Assembly (NCBI GenBank): GCA_950022655.1
Contig: OX465579.1
Location: 78,627,193-78,691,192, forward strand
Length of the DNA: 64,000 nt
Direction: 5' to 3'
DNA from: Alentia gelatinosa
Lineage: Eukaryota > Annelida > Polychaeta > Phyllodocida > Polynoidae
The notes under the pieces are model-generated. The model saw only the letters and a program-made list of their open reading frames with translations. It made no database searches and was not told the DNA's origin. How positions within the stretch are numbered: the first letter of the stretch is position 1; each line of letters starts with the position of its first letter. This document shows, piece by piece, positions 35,776-46,989 of the stretch. Position numbers and translations under genes: made by a program.

Positions 35776-37432
35776 TTATATGGGTGCCAAACGCCTTTGG
35801 AGGAATTGTTTAGACTCTTCTTTCGAGGTGGCCCTTTGCATATTACTGTCAATGCCATTCCACAACTGTATGCCTCGGTAGAGTTGGGATTTTATATATG
35901 ATTCATTTCGAAATCTGAATTCAGTCATTCTTACCTTATCGTCAGCTCTCGTAGTTTGTTCTCTTACTCTACGATCAAGATACTTGTCTATATGGGATAG
36001 GCGATACATAAGAGATAGTATTTGAGCATCTCGCCAATCTGACTGTTTGGGTAACCCACTCTGATCATCAAGAACTTTTACCAGTGTTCTGTAATTCTGT
36101 GTTCTTAAAATAATTCTGAGCACTCGGTTCTCAATCTAAGAGGCCTATTCCACCAAAGAGGCCCTCAGCAGGCGGGTTTTTGCCTTCCAGCCGGCATTTG
36201 CCGCCGGGGCCGGCCGGCCGGCCGCCCCTAAACCCCTAAATTCTAGGAGCTATTCCACCAAAACCCCACAAGGCGACCAACAGGCGTACACAAGGCGCCC
36301 GGCGAGCGCCCATAGAGCCGGCCGGACCCGGCGCGGCGATACACTCCCAGCGGGTACGCTATTGCCGTCTGGTGGACGTTGGCGGCACTAACGCGCAATC
36401 CCGCGGTTCTCTATCGATCCGATAGGCGGCGCGGCGTGCGGCTATACACTACGACACTCTGAACCCGCGAAAGTCGCATATCGAGCGCAGCAGTGTGTCG
36501 GCGTGTCGGGATTTGTACGGGAACGGTCAGAAAACGTCAAATAACAGCGGAATTACAGGTTAAATCGAACAATGAAGGTAAATAAAGATAAGGATTGATG
36601 TTATGAATGTGTATGGCACGCTATGGTGCTAGAATTCTGCCGAAAGTGTCGGAATTTTCGATGTCCGTTCACGGCTTCGGGTAACGCCGGTGTCGGCCGC
36701 GCAGTGTTGTCGGCTTTCCCTCGCCGCGGGTCCCGGCAGAGCCCGCGGGCGTGCTTCTTTCGGCGTAGCTCTTGACACGCCGGCCGGCCTGCCGGGGGCT
36801 TAAAATCAAATGAATCGGTTTTCCCCTGCCAGGGCTTTGCGGGGGAGGTTGCGCTCATAAAGCCCGGCCACCCGGCCGGCCTCCTCTGTCGTTATCACTA
36901 TATTTTGGTGGAACACCTCCAAAATGGGCTATGGCCCTGGTATCGGCCACGGCCGGCGGCCGGGGACCACCAACAGGTCAGCCGATCCTGTCCGGTGTCG
37001 GGGTTTTGGAGGCACGGGGAGAGGCCGGCGGCCGGCAGGGGCCGGCCGTGAGGGGCCTAGAGCTGTCATGAGGTGTTCCACCAAGCAGATTATTGTCACC
37101 GGCGGGAGCTTTGGGCCGGCTATTGCCGCCGGACACCAATAGGCGACCACAAGGCACCCGGCCGGGCCCTGCGATGCGTTGGTGGAATAGGCCTCTTAGT
37201 CTCGTTCAGCTCCTCCACCTGTTAAAAAAGGACAATATTTGAAAATGGGTCTAATGCTGGATGTGTAAATCAATTTGGCTACGTCCTTTGATATAAACGG
37301 TCTAATTTTACCTAACTTTAAAACCTTTGCAGATACATTTTTGCTTACTCCCTTTAGATGTTCTTCGAAAGTTAAACTACTATCCAGAAGCACCCCCAGG
37401 TAGCTGTACGATGTAGCATGGGGTATTTGCAT
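35776..37432 (-). pseudogene. LINE reverse-transcriptase C-terminus (L2/CR1-like), split by a transposon
   Basis: Minus strand 37432-37199 reads S-Y-L-G-V-L-L-D-S-S-L-T-F-E-E-H-L, S-K-D-V-A-K-L-I-Y-T-S-S-I-R-P-I; 36136-35776 continues I-E-N-R-V-L-R-I-I-L-R and S-Q-L-Y-R-G-I-Q-L-W-N-G-I-D. This is the thumb and C-terminal region of L2/CR1-like RTs. The reading is cut at the element 36137-37198. Only the 3' end of the LINE is present. Confidence 0.85.
36137..37198. mobile_element. 1.06-kb TIR element inserted in a LINE
   Basis: Perfect 20-base inverted ends taagaggcctattccaccaa at 36137-36156 and 37179-37198. The interior is very GC-rich (runs of ccggccgg) with inner inverted fragments (ggcgaccaacagg / ggcgaccacaagg). 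The TAA and TTA at the two outer edges may be a mutated 3-base target duplication; the inner TIR gaggcctattccaccaa resembles gagggtgcgtccaccaa of the 18892 MITE, so a PIF/Harbinger origin is likely. Non-coding. Confidence 0.85.
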
Positions 37433-38094
37433 TTCTCCATACTTTAAACATTGAAAACATTAATATGATGGTGAATACATGAATAGTGACTGTAATACTG
37501 ACCAGACTAAGTCACTATACATGAACTTTTTAATGCTTCAATTTGATTTCAAGCCACATCAATGTTCATCACCTGACTTTATATTACTATAAGAAGGCAT
37601 AAATTTCTCCTGAATCGAATTTGTTTATAACTTTATGCACACTTAGAGAAAACTGTTTATATCATCATAATGTATTTGCCTCACACTAATAGAACTCATT
37701 TTGAAATCTCTGCTGACTTAAATTATCGACAGAGATGATTAAGAAATTTCAAACAAAGAGACAAAACAGGTACGGCAAATTCTCCTCCTTTTATTCTATA
37801 TTTTTCCTATGCCTGAAGGGCACTGTGATGGTGAATACAGAATTTGGACAGGTAACTAGTAACCTCATAATGAAATATTTGCCTCCTGACCAAAATATTT
37901 GTACCAGATACTGGACATCATGTATGTCATATCATTTTACCATTTATTGCCCAAGACCACAACATATTCAGTAACCCTTTTATGAGTGACCAACTCTGAG
38001 TGATACATACTGAGTGGCCCTTTCTGAGTGGCACATAATGAGTGACTAGGCACTGGTAAGTTAGTACTGGTACTGGTGAGTACTGGTAATTATT

Positions 38095-38830
38095 ATCCAT
38101 GGTATACAAAGACCCCATTGAAAATGTATGGGGACTCAGTAAACCACCACCCACTGTATAAAACCTGTCAGATACCATAACTGTGGTATACGGATTCAAA
38201 CTTGTGGTATACGGCCTCAAAACCATGGTTTACGGGAAAAATCGTCCCTTTTGCTGTAGAGCAAAGAAATAGTTCCTATTGTTATACCCTTTAATATGGC
38301 AATTTAAAAAAAAATAAATTTAAAAGATGTTATTAGGGTAATATATCTTGAAAGACAACCTCCAGGCTCGGCCACAGCCGTTCTGCCGCCTGGTCCCTCT
38401 GTATTGACAATCTCCGCTTCATTACTTCCATTGCTGGTGAGCTTAGACTTGGCACTTTCTTAGTTATACAAGGCCCACTTTTGGGTTTTTACACGTGTTA
38501 ATGAGATGAGATGAGATGAGCATAGTAAATCATGTTCTACATCAACAGCGTAATCATCATACAATATTGTTAACGAGTATAGTTCCTATAATTTCTCTTG
38601 TCGTATTCTGGTTACCATATGTGCAGTACTTTTTTGACATTTGTGGGTTTAATTTATTCGAAAAGATGGATAATAAATGCAACAAACAATGATTTTTTGG
38701 ACAGGTGGCTCTGTAAACCACTCGCGGTTGACCTCGTAATACACTCGCTAGCGCTCGTGTATTAATGTGCATCAACCTCTCATGGTTTACGGCCGCCTGT
38801 CCACAAAACCATCGAATATTGCCTATGTAC
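38095..38830. mobile_element. Repeat copy B of the 11577 family, itself interrupted
   Basis: tacaaagaccccattgaaaa, then gtcagataccataactgtgg (38167-38186) and tgttataccctttaatatgg match copy A. After about 38305 some 330 bases are foreign, and tgggtttaattta (38644) resumes the match, ending with the hairpin 38688-38815. The foreign block contains the tail repeat ggctcggccacagccgttct at 38365. Confidence 0.7.
38340..38480 (-). repeat. Retroelement 3'-tail repeat, copy 1 of 3
   Basis: ggctcggccacagccgttct gccgcctggtccct recurs at 39445-39480 and, less well, at 57887-57925. Read on the minus strand it looks like the conserved 3' end of an L2/CR1-type LINE or its SINE: ggaccaggcgg-agaac-gc, followed by AT-rich sequence. 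Confidence 0.55.
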
Positions 38831-38864
38831 TGGTAAGTGAGTGCTGGTGATTGAGGACTGGTGA

Positions 38865-39395
38865 GGTAGAATGGGTAGAATGGTAACATGGTAAAGGTTA
38901 CGTTGGAATGCAGTAACAAGGTTAGGATGGTAATGCAGTCAGAATGGTAACACGGTGGCAAGTTTAGAATGGTAACACAGTAGCGGTAATGCGGTGACTA
39001 GGCTATCTTAAATGGTTGTGCAGGAATGATAAGGCAGTAATAATGGTTAAGCGGTAAATGTAACATTGTAATAGGGTTAGGATGGTGACATAGTAACGCA
39101 GTAACATTGTGATGCAGTAAAATGGTTAGAAAGGTAACGCAATAACAGGGTTAGAAAGGTAATGCGGCAATAAGATTATATTGGTAATGTGGCAACGGTA
39201 ACATGGCAATTTGGTAAAGTGGTAACAGTAACACAGCAATGAGGTTAAAATGGTAACATGGTAAAAGCATCAGGATGTTAGCACAGTTAGAATGGTTAAG
39301 CAGTAACGAGGTTAGAATGGTAGCATGGTAATGGTAACGATGCTGAATGGTAACATGGTAATGGTAACGAGGTTAGAATGGTTATTTATTTGATC
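38865..39395. repeat. Degenerate ggttagaatggtaac satellite, block 1
   Basis: Dozens of variants of ggttagaatggtaac, atggtaacgaggtt and ggtaatgcggtaac, with no fixed period (units about 12-25 bases). Further blocks: 39760-40020, 41740-41870 and 45845-46090. It is not a telomere array, because no regular hexamer can be read. Confidence 0.75.
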
Positions 39396-39424
39396 ACCTT
39401 TACTACAGTAATCATCTCTTACAT

Positions 39425-39545
39425 AGTTAGACTGTCCGGGCTCAGAAAAGCTGTTCTTCCGCCTGGTCCCTCAGCGTTTACAATACAATTTCCTCTTTCA
39501 ATCGGCTGAGTACACAGCATAGGGCTTTGGTACAATAACAGTTTT
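39425..39545 (-). repeat. Retroelement 3'-tail repeat, copy 2
   Basis: ccgggctcagaaaagctgtt cttccgcctggtccctcag matches 38365-38400. It interrupts the satellite between blocks. Confidence 0.5.
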
Positions 39546-39759
39546 AGTTAAATACAATTGGCACAACTATAACAAGTATAATGGTGATATAGGATGAAAT
39601 TGGATGAATGATACTGAAATCAACACCATTTTTCAAGAAACAGTAAACAATTATCTTCTCAATGCAGTACAGAAATACAATTCTCTGACCTTAGGCTTTG
39701 GCCTAGTACAATTCTATCTTTTTATTCGTTACCAAATCTGTTATGTCAATGGGAGATGC

Positions 39760-40015
39760 AATGTGGTAACAGTAACACAGTAACCGGCTTAGGAGGGTGT
39801 AACGTAGTGACAGGGTTAGGAGGGTAATGCAGTAATTGTAACATGGTAACGTGGTTAGAATGGTAAAGTGGTAACGGTGATATAGTAATAAGGTTAATGG
39901 TAACACTGTAAAAGTGTTAGGACGTTAGTATAACTAGAACGATTAGGATTAGATTGTTAATGTGGTACAACTAACATGGTAACTGGGTTAGCAGTGGGTA
40001 ACAGGGTTAGGGTGG
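39760..40015. repeat. ggttagaatggtaac satellite, block 2
   Basis: Same degenerate units as block 1 (acagggttaggagggtaatg, gtaacgtggttagaatgg). It stops where the palindrome 40016-41108 begins. Confidence 0.7.
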
Positions 40016-41108
40016 TAATTTACCCTGTCCTCCATAGGGAGAGAAATCCCCGTCTGTAGTCTCCTTTGAGAGAACCCCAGGACAAAATGTATGTATGTAA
40101 ATCTAAGTAAATAGCACAGTAATTCTCCATCTGAGACCTCCAGTTTTTATTAAAATCATAATAAATATATTTCAGATAGTTCAAATGAATTAAATAGCTT
40201 TTATTTGTTATTTTGAATCACCGACGATACCCCTAGACGTGTCGCCTGCCAGGAGAGCTGCAGGACACTTTTCAGGAGCTCTCCCAGCCCGAGGATTGAA
40301 AATAAAACGAAATTTGAGGAGATCTCCTAGATCATCGCCCACACCTCTCCTTCCCCACGATAAATTGAAATATCTAACCCAAACTATCCTAGGACCTCTC
40401 CCCGGGCATTTAAGCCTCCTTGGGCGAAAAAATAAAACAGGGCCCAGGGGGTCGTTTAATTTTGAGGTGTCTTGGAGGAGGACAGTGCTGACGACGGACA
40501 CCTCCACCGACGACAATTTCCGCAAGGGGTCGTCAAATACGTTTAATTATCACTGTCGTCCATGGAGAGTGAAATCCTGGGCCCTGTTTTATTTTTCGCC
40601 CGAGGAGGCTTGAAATGCCCGGGGAGAGGTCCTAGGAGAGTTTGGGTTCGATGTTTCAATTTATCGCAGGGAAGGAGAGTTATGGGCGATGATCTAGGAG
40701 ATCCCCTCAAATTTCTTTTTATTTTCAATCCTCGGGCCTGGACATCTCGAGCTCCTGAAAAGTGTCCTGCAGCTCTCCTGCCGGGCGACACATCTAGGGG
40801 TATCGTGGGTGATTGAAAATAACAAATAAAAGCTATTTGATGCATTTGAACTATCGGAAATATATCTATTATGATTTTAATAAAAACTGGAGGTCTCAGA
40901 TGGAGAATTACTGTGCTATTTACTTAGATTTACATACATTCATAAATGATGAAATTAGTTCCCAAAAATACCACTATGTGCCACCACCTGCAGTATACAC
41001 AGCCTCTCTTTCAAGTCTCCTCAAAAGTGTCCTACAGGTTTATTTTGTCCTGGGGCTCTCTCAAAGGAGACTACGGCCGAGGATTTCTCTCCCTCCCTAG
41101 GACAGGGT
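40016..41108. mobile_element. Giant foldback palindrome, arms about 430 bp
   Basis: The inner arms 40088-40447 and 40573-40940 are reverse complements almost throughout (for example caggacacttttcaggagct against agctcctgaaaagtgtcctg) around a 125-base spacer. Outer arms 40018-40080 and 41040-41108 (accctgtcct...gagaaatcc) also pair, with about 95 extra bases on the right. The extra bases carry gaaattagtt...taccactatg, which is complemented at 41290-41345, so a second foldback overlaps. A degenerate third arm copy lies at 41490-41705. Open reading frames on both strands of the arms mirror one another and are not genes. Confidence 0.88.
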
Positions 41109-41489
41109 AAATCGAACAAGATTGAGGAGATCTCAAATATATCCTCAGTGGAGCTATCCCTCGTGGGGACTCTCCTCCCCCAGGAGAGTTGAAAATAAAA
41201 CAGGGCCCTGGGTCAAAGTCTCGTTGGAGTGATCCCAATCGCGACTCAGGACAAAATACACCCCCCAAGACAGTCTGGGGGAGAGTTTGCAAACACTGCA
41301 GGTGGCGCCCTATAGTGGTATTTTTAATAACTAATTTCGTGATTTATAATTATCAATGAATCTAGCTAAATATTTCAGATTTTCTCAATATATCTCTGCC
41401 AGGTTGTTTTTAGTTCATAAAAAACATATATATGTATAGGTTTAAATGGAGACATTATGCTGTTATCCTTATTCTGATTCTCCCAAGAT

Positions 41490-41705
41490 ACCCAAGGAGG
41501 TGTCACCTGTCAGGAGAGTTCCAGGATCTTTTTCACGAGATATCATTCCTCCACGCTAAATTATCAAATTCAACCATACCTCGTGGATCGTCGGCCACAT
41601 CTGTCCTTCCCCAAGATATATCGAATTATTAAACCCAAACCCTCCTACGACCTCTCCTCGGACCTTCAAGTATCGTCAGGCTGGATAATCAAACAACCCC
41701 AGGCT
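41490..41705. repeat. Degenerate single arm of the palindrome family
   Basis: aggtgtcacctgtcaggaga, gtccttccccaagatatat and cctacgacctctcctcgg follow, in order, the left arm of the palindrome at 40230-40430, with many substitutions. It is followed by satellite block 3 (41740-41870). Confidence 0.6.
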
Positions 41706-42118
41706 AACTCTCGTTCGGTTTCTCCTAAGTATGTTACGTGTTTAGAACGGTAACACATATTAGGGTTAGTATGGTAACAGAGCTAGAACGATGTTGCGTA
41801 TACGGGGTTATGCAGTAACGCGGTAACGGTAACGTGGTAACAGGTTAGAAGAGTAAAAGTATACTACCCTCCGTATCTGTATCCAGTTAAAAGTTCTCTG
41901 TCACCATAATACTGTTCAACATATTCATGGCAGCTTAATATATACATATTCATTGCCAAATGTGTCCTCAGTGAATTATACCAACTTACCAATGCCTGTA
42001 CCTAATTTTCTCTTTTAGATATAGCAGCGTTTATTTCATCCATGTTAATACAGATTTCATTGTAGGCATAATCCTTGTGTGGTATATAGAAAGTTTTACA
42101 GAACAGTGTTGTAAGAGC

Positions 42119-45100
42119 TTAACATTGCTGATATACTGCTGCTTGGCTTTTCAGGGGCTCAGAGAGCCTTTTAAGAGTGCCACAGTTGCTAATCCTTGTG
42201 TGGTGTTTATAGTACAGCAGTTTATTATGCACATCTAATGCACATCTTGTATGATAATAACATAAAAAGTGAGAACTTTTCAGGCAAGGGTTCAACCACT
42301 TTTGTTTAAAAGTTGGTGGGCGATATAAGTCAAATAGTAAGAGATCGTACAATTTTTGGTTAGAGGAGTTAAGAATATCTAAACTATCATTATCTGAGTT
42401 ATGAATAATGAGAGAGCAACAAGCAATTATTCTCAATAAGATCTTTCACATATACAATACTTGCTTCTATCCAAGAGTTCCATGAAACTACTTTACCTTT
42501 GTGTGTTATGTATTTGTTGTTCCATAAACTTTCGTATTGCTTGCTGTGTCAGATTTTTGAAACCTGCTAAATTATGCTTTCTTCCTGGGATTTTACACTC
42601 AAAAAATAATTTTAGAATAATACTTATTTTTATATTTTATATTAGTCTCCTACTAAGTACCTTTCAGAAAAACATTATTCCAACAAAATCAGACAAATGG
42701 TTCAGATTTTAGAGCCTTTTGAAATTGTGTAAAATACTGCATGTTGTCCACCCCCATAAAATATTTGAAATTTCAAGGAACTTTATAAAAGGTTATAATT
42801 TGAGAAAAACTGATATTATATGGTGACATATGTTATATTTGACCCAAAACATCTCTATCACATATCAGATATGAAACAAAAGCTATGAACATATTTAGGG
42901 GTTGGGCCACACAGGGGTGTCGGACAACACAAGGGGTGTCGGACAACACATTTTTTAAATCACTCAGAACAATGGACAAAATAATATTTGTGGCTATCAT
43001 CCTTTATATTCTTAATCAAATGATAGAAATCTTCGTTTTTCAAAGCAAACCACTCAATTACTGATAAGAAACAACCCCAAATTCATGACTTTTATCTGAG
43101 TGTGTTGTCCGACACCCCGGGGTGTCGGACAACACATCTTCAGTTTTTTAACCACAAGAAGTACATTTCTTTATTTAGGAAAAAAGTTAACTGATTATTC
43201 ATAAGTGGTAGGGATACTTAACATATACAGGGGTATTTGTTATTCTATTATGATTATTATTTCTTCTATACATCTTTTAACAGGTGTGTTATCCAACAGC
43301 CCATTTTTTGGAAAAAATATCATCATGGAATCACAATGTTTTAATATCAGAATGGATAATCTGATTGTGTTGAAACTTTCAGGTCTCACAGTCAGGATAT
43401 TGGTCAACATTTTACAATAAAGAAAAATTCATTTCTCATTGTATATCTCATTAGTACAATCCTCTCATAATTGGGGTGTCAGACAACATGCTCTATGGGG
43501 CTCTCAGTTGGAAAATTTAAAGGTCCTGGATAGATTTGACCATTTTGATATTTTTTCAAACTTTAACCAATTTTCAAAACTACATTGTGTATACTTCTCA
43601 TGACATATGCTTTAAACAAGTTACTAGAAACAATTGGCTCAACATTGTGCCTCCAAGATTTTGAAAAAAAAGTGAAAACACTAGAAAATCACAGTTTTTG
43701 TTGATTTTCGGAAGGAAAAATTCCTCAGAGCTATACAAAACCCTATGTTGGAAGGAAAGATCATCTAAAGATGCACCAAAAAATGCCACTTTTAAATCCA
43801 TGAGATACGTTTATACAACATTAGCCTTAAATAACCCTGTTTTCGGTAATTTAGCAGGTTTGAAAAATCCCACCCTGCCAAGTTCTGTAGTAGGCACAGT
43901 GTGATACAGTTCTTTTCATAGGTATACAAGGTTGTACAGAAAAAGACGGTTTTTCAGAGGATTAATGCACTTTTTTGTCAAGAAAGAAGTCATACAAGTT
44001 ACCACTAATTTCACAAAGGGTGCAAAACCCTAAGGTGAAGGATGAAAAGTCATTCAGTATTTACTGTTTTATCCATTTCAAGCATGACACAGTATGCATT
44101 AATTCAAGGTTCAGAGGTTTTAAACCACATCTGACAATAGGTTGGCAAATAGTATTATAACTGATTTTACTGACTACACTATTGCATAGAAATTAGATAC
44201 AATAGCACAGAATTCTTAAAAAACTTTTGATGGAGTGAAGGTAACAGAGAGAGGGTATGAGAATAATTGGTATAATGAGGTTGTTAATAACAGTGATTCT
44301 CCAGAGATAAACATTTATTGCTCCAGTCTTCACATATTGATTTACATTTATCCAAGCATGGTCTAAAATTACTTGTATAGGTGTATTTTTTAGACATACC
44401 ATTAGCCATGAAGATCCCCAAAATAATTAAAGAGTCGTAAATCGGAATGTCACAACTGATTAGTGATGAGTCTAAACTCTGAAATTACTTTGATAAGAGA
44501 ATGGAGGATTTTTCCTTGTTTATTTTAAGACCAGCATATCTATGGAATCTACTTAAAATGTCAAGATTATTTATATAGAATGTCCTGACCATGCTGTACA
44601 AGTCACAGAACGAGATGGTAGTTTACGGTTTGTGCGGAATGAGGATTCTGTAAGGTTTTAGATGCATAAATTTAATCCAATTTATGTAATTAGGGCCGAA
44701 GCCAAACAGTTCAAGGGAATCAAAAATTGCTGACCATTCAACCGAATCAAAAGCCTTTTCAAAATCTATTGATAAAAGCAGGCCTGAAATCTTATTTGAG
44801 TTGAGATAGGCTATAATGTCCTCTAAAGTGTGGATATTACAACCTGTATATCTGTTTTTTCATAAAGCCTGTTTGGTCTTCAAAGACAATGGAACCTAGA
44901 CAGTTTTGTAGATGTAAGGCGAGGGCTTTTGTTAAAATTTTGTAATCAGTATTAAGCAAGCTTATAGGACACCAATTTTTCAAGAAGGTGCCGTTCTGAT
45001 TTTTCTTGGGAATCAAGGTTATAATTTCTCGCTTTTGTTCTGTACTAAGATGTCCTATCTGGGATGCATAGACAAAGGAGTTAAAAAGGGGTGCAGAAAT

Positions 45101-45370
45101 GTCATCCCAAAAATATCTGTAAAACTCAGTAGTAAGACCGTCAGAGTTTTAAGCAGCTTCAAGGAATTAAAAATTTCTTGTTTGGAAAAGGGCAGATTCC
45201 AGAAGAGCTTCATCCAAGGTGGATATGGAAGGGCTTTTATTCCTGGGCACCAGGTTGTCAATATTTTCCTTGAGAGATAAAGAGGAATTACTTGAGCACA
45301 AATTTTGTTAGAAGGCCTTTTGTTCTGAAAGTATCTTTTCAGGATTATAGTAATAGAACCATCAGGGAGA
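42119..45370 (-). pseudogene. Decayed L1/Tx1-like LINE reverse transcriptase and C-terminal region
   Basis: Minus strand, several frames: a D-G-L-T-like palm entry (about 45100-45170), E-Q-K-R-E-I-I-T-L-I-P-K-K (about 45040-45000), W-C-P-I-S-L-L-N-T-D-Y-K-I-L-T-K (about 44980), F-E-D-Q-T-G-F-M-K-K (44880), I-D-F-E-K-A-F-D-S-V-E-W (about 44770-44735) and a G-R-I-T-V-I-N-N-L-I-I-P-like block (about 44310-44265; LWRITVINNLIIP here). These are L1/Tx1-clade motifs. Stops and frameshifts are frequent. The body is interrupted by a half foldback at 44575-44638 and by the 1.33-kb element 42546-43875. Assignment of 42119-42436 to the same element is tentative. Confidence 0.75.
42546..43875. mobile_element. 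1.33-kb non-autonomous DNA transposon, copy 2
   Basis: Aligns over its whole length with 16957-18275, including ccagaaaaacattattcca, the ggtgtcggacaacac direct pair (42914-42950), the inverted pair (43104-43136) and the right end atttagcaggtttgaaaaat. Flanks tgct and tgcc could be a 4-base duplication with one change. Inserted in the LINE remnant. Confidence 0.85.
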
Positions 45371-45499
45371 AGTAGACTAGAGATTTTCTTATCCTCATAG
45401 TTCCATTTTTATTAAATTGAGGATGTATTTAGAAGATTTAAACATTAACTGGAGAGCTTTTTTCTGTGCGACGAAATGCCGAGAGAGATTGGTCTCGCC

Positions 45500-45710
45500 T
45501 CATGTGTCAACTTGTCAACTTGTAGTTGGTTGGTTTGATTTAACGTCCAGTTAACCATTAGGGGTTCTCACCAGACTTCTCAAGGTTCTTTTACACCCCA
45601 TGGGTGGTGATTGAATCTATGTAATGAATTCAGGTAGAAATCTCACTCCTACACATTTACCGAGGTGAGAGTTCTTTTAGTTCCCACACCACAGTCAACT
45701 TGTAGTATTC
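45500..45710. repeat. SINE-like repeat with tttaacgtcc core (tentative)
   Basis: ggtttgatttaacgtccagt taacc resembles a short core found in many invertebrate SINEs; it is followed by accccatgggtggtgattga and tttaccgaggtgagagtt. No tRNA head was found beside it. Confidence 0.3.
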
Positions 45711-45844
45711 ATTACTATCAAATCTGTAATTACTCACTGTCTATTGCATTTAGTGATAGTATAATATTCCTGGAATGATGGAAGAGCGATCGCGAGGTAT
45801 TGTAATCAACGAATCTTGACCCAATAAGAAAGAAAAAATATCAA

Positions 45845-46090
45845 CAAGGTTAGAACGGTAACATGGTAACAAGGTTAGAATGGTAATGTGGTAGCTGTGA
45901 TCAATGAGTAATAGAGAAAACGCGGTAACGGTAACGCGATTAGGATGTAATCTAGTTAATACGTTCTGATGTAACTTAACGCAATTAGAATGTAACACGT
46001 ATTGATGGGTAACGTCGTCCTTTGTAGCGTAAAGTGGTTAAAAATAACGGTAAGTAACGCCAAGTAACGCAAATGCGGTAACACAATTAT
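45845..46090. repeat. ggttagaatggtaac satellite, block 4
   Basis: aaggttagaacggtaacatg gtaacaagg and related units, fading into taacgcaagtaacgc-like units. Followed by the tggacattttt...atagttatggac repeat (46105-46230). Confidence 0.65.
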
Positions 46091-46989
46091 TTAACCACGT
46101 TTTTATAGTTATGGACATTTTTTTTTATACTTATGGACATGTTGATAGTTATGGACCTGAGGATTGTCCATAAGTCTCAAACCTAGTCATTTTTGATAGT
46201 TTTGGACATTTTTGATAGTTATGGACCGCACAAGTGTGACTACTGTTTAACTCTATTTGAATAGATTATCTTTCATATTCTGAAAAGCTTACATTAGTTT
46301 ATTGGTTTGCAAATTTCAAGGTCACTCATCAGGACCCTCTACCAGTCCTAATATTGATTTCGACCGGGACCCAGTCTAGTGAAGTAATGCCTGCTATATA
46401 ATTTATATGTTACGTATTGACAATGTTTATTGTTAATTCAGTAAATATTCTCTGGTTTTTATACATTTTCGCTCTACATGCTTGATTTGAGTGCATATTT
46501 TCGTATTAATTTCGATTCTACACAGATACCCATGATTTAAGCAATGCTTTCTTTTTTTAGGTATAGCGTTTAAGTACCTCAGAGGTTTGAATCTTACGTA
46601 GGCCTATATTGTTTGGCAGTTTGTTCAAAACCTATCTTGATTTGAAAATGACGCTTTTTATGTGGGTAGTACACTTGGGATTATCAGCTTTGAATAAAAC
46701 ACATGCAATATCAAACCTCCAATCTGTGAAAGTTTCAATTAATTATTTCATAAATAATCATATACAAACTATGATTTTGTAAGTCTTGAAAAATTATGCC
46801 TTAAGGCATGACCTGGCGCCAATGGGTTACTCTTCGATGTTGGGGTTTGGTCGTACTGAATAGGATACTCTTGCACAGTGACAGTGCGATTTGTAGTTTC
46901 TTCAGTAAATAATCAGTTCCAGCTTGGAAGATAATGTTACCATAATCGCAATAGAGTAACACCATTTGTATATAGGCCTATGTTTTGCA

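Noticed and set aside
39760..40015. Interstitial telomere array
   Set aside because: ggttag occurs often, but there is no continuous TTAGGG tandem.
40208..40845. Two mirrored 100-124 codon open frames
   Set aside because: They are the two arms of a palindrome read in opposite directions; a protein origin would not give mirror copies.
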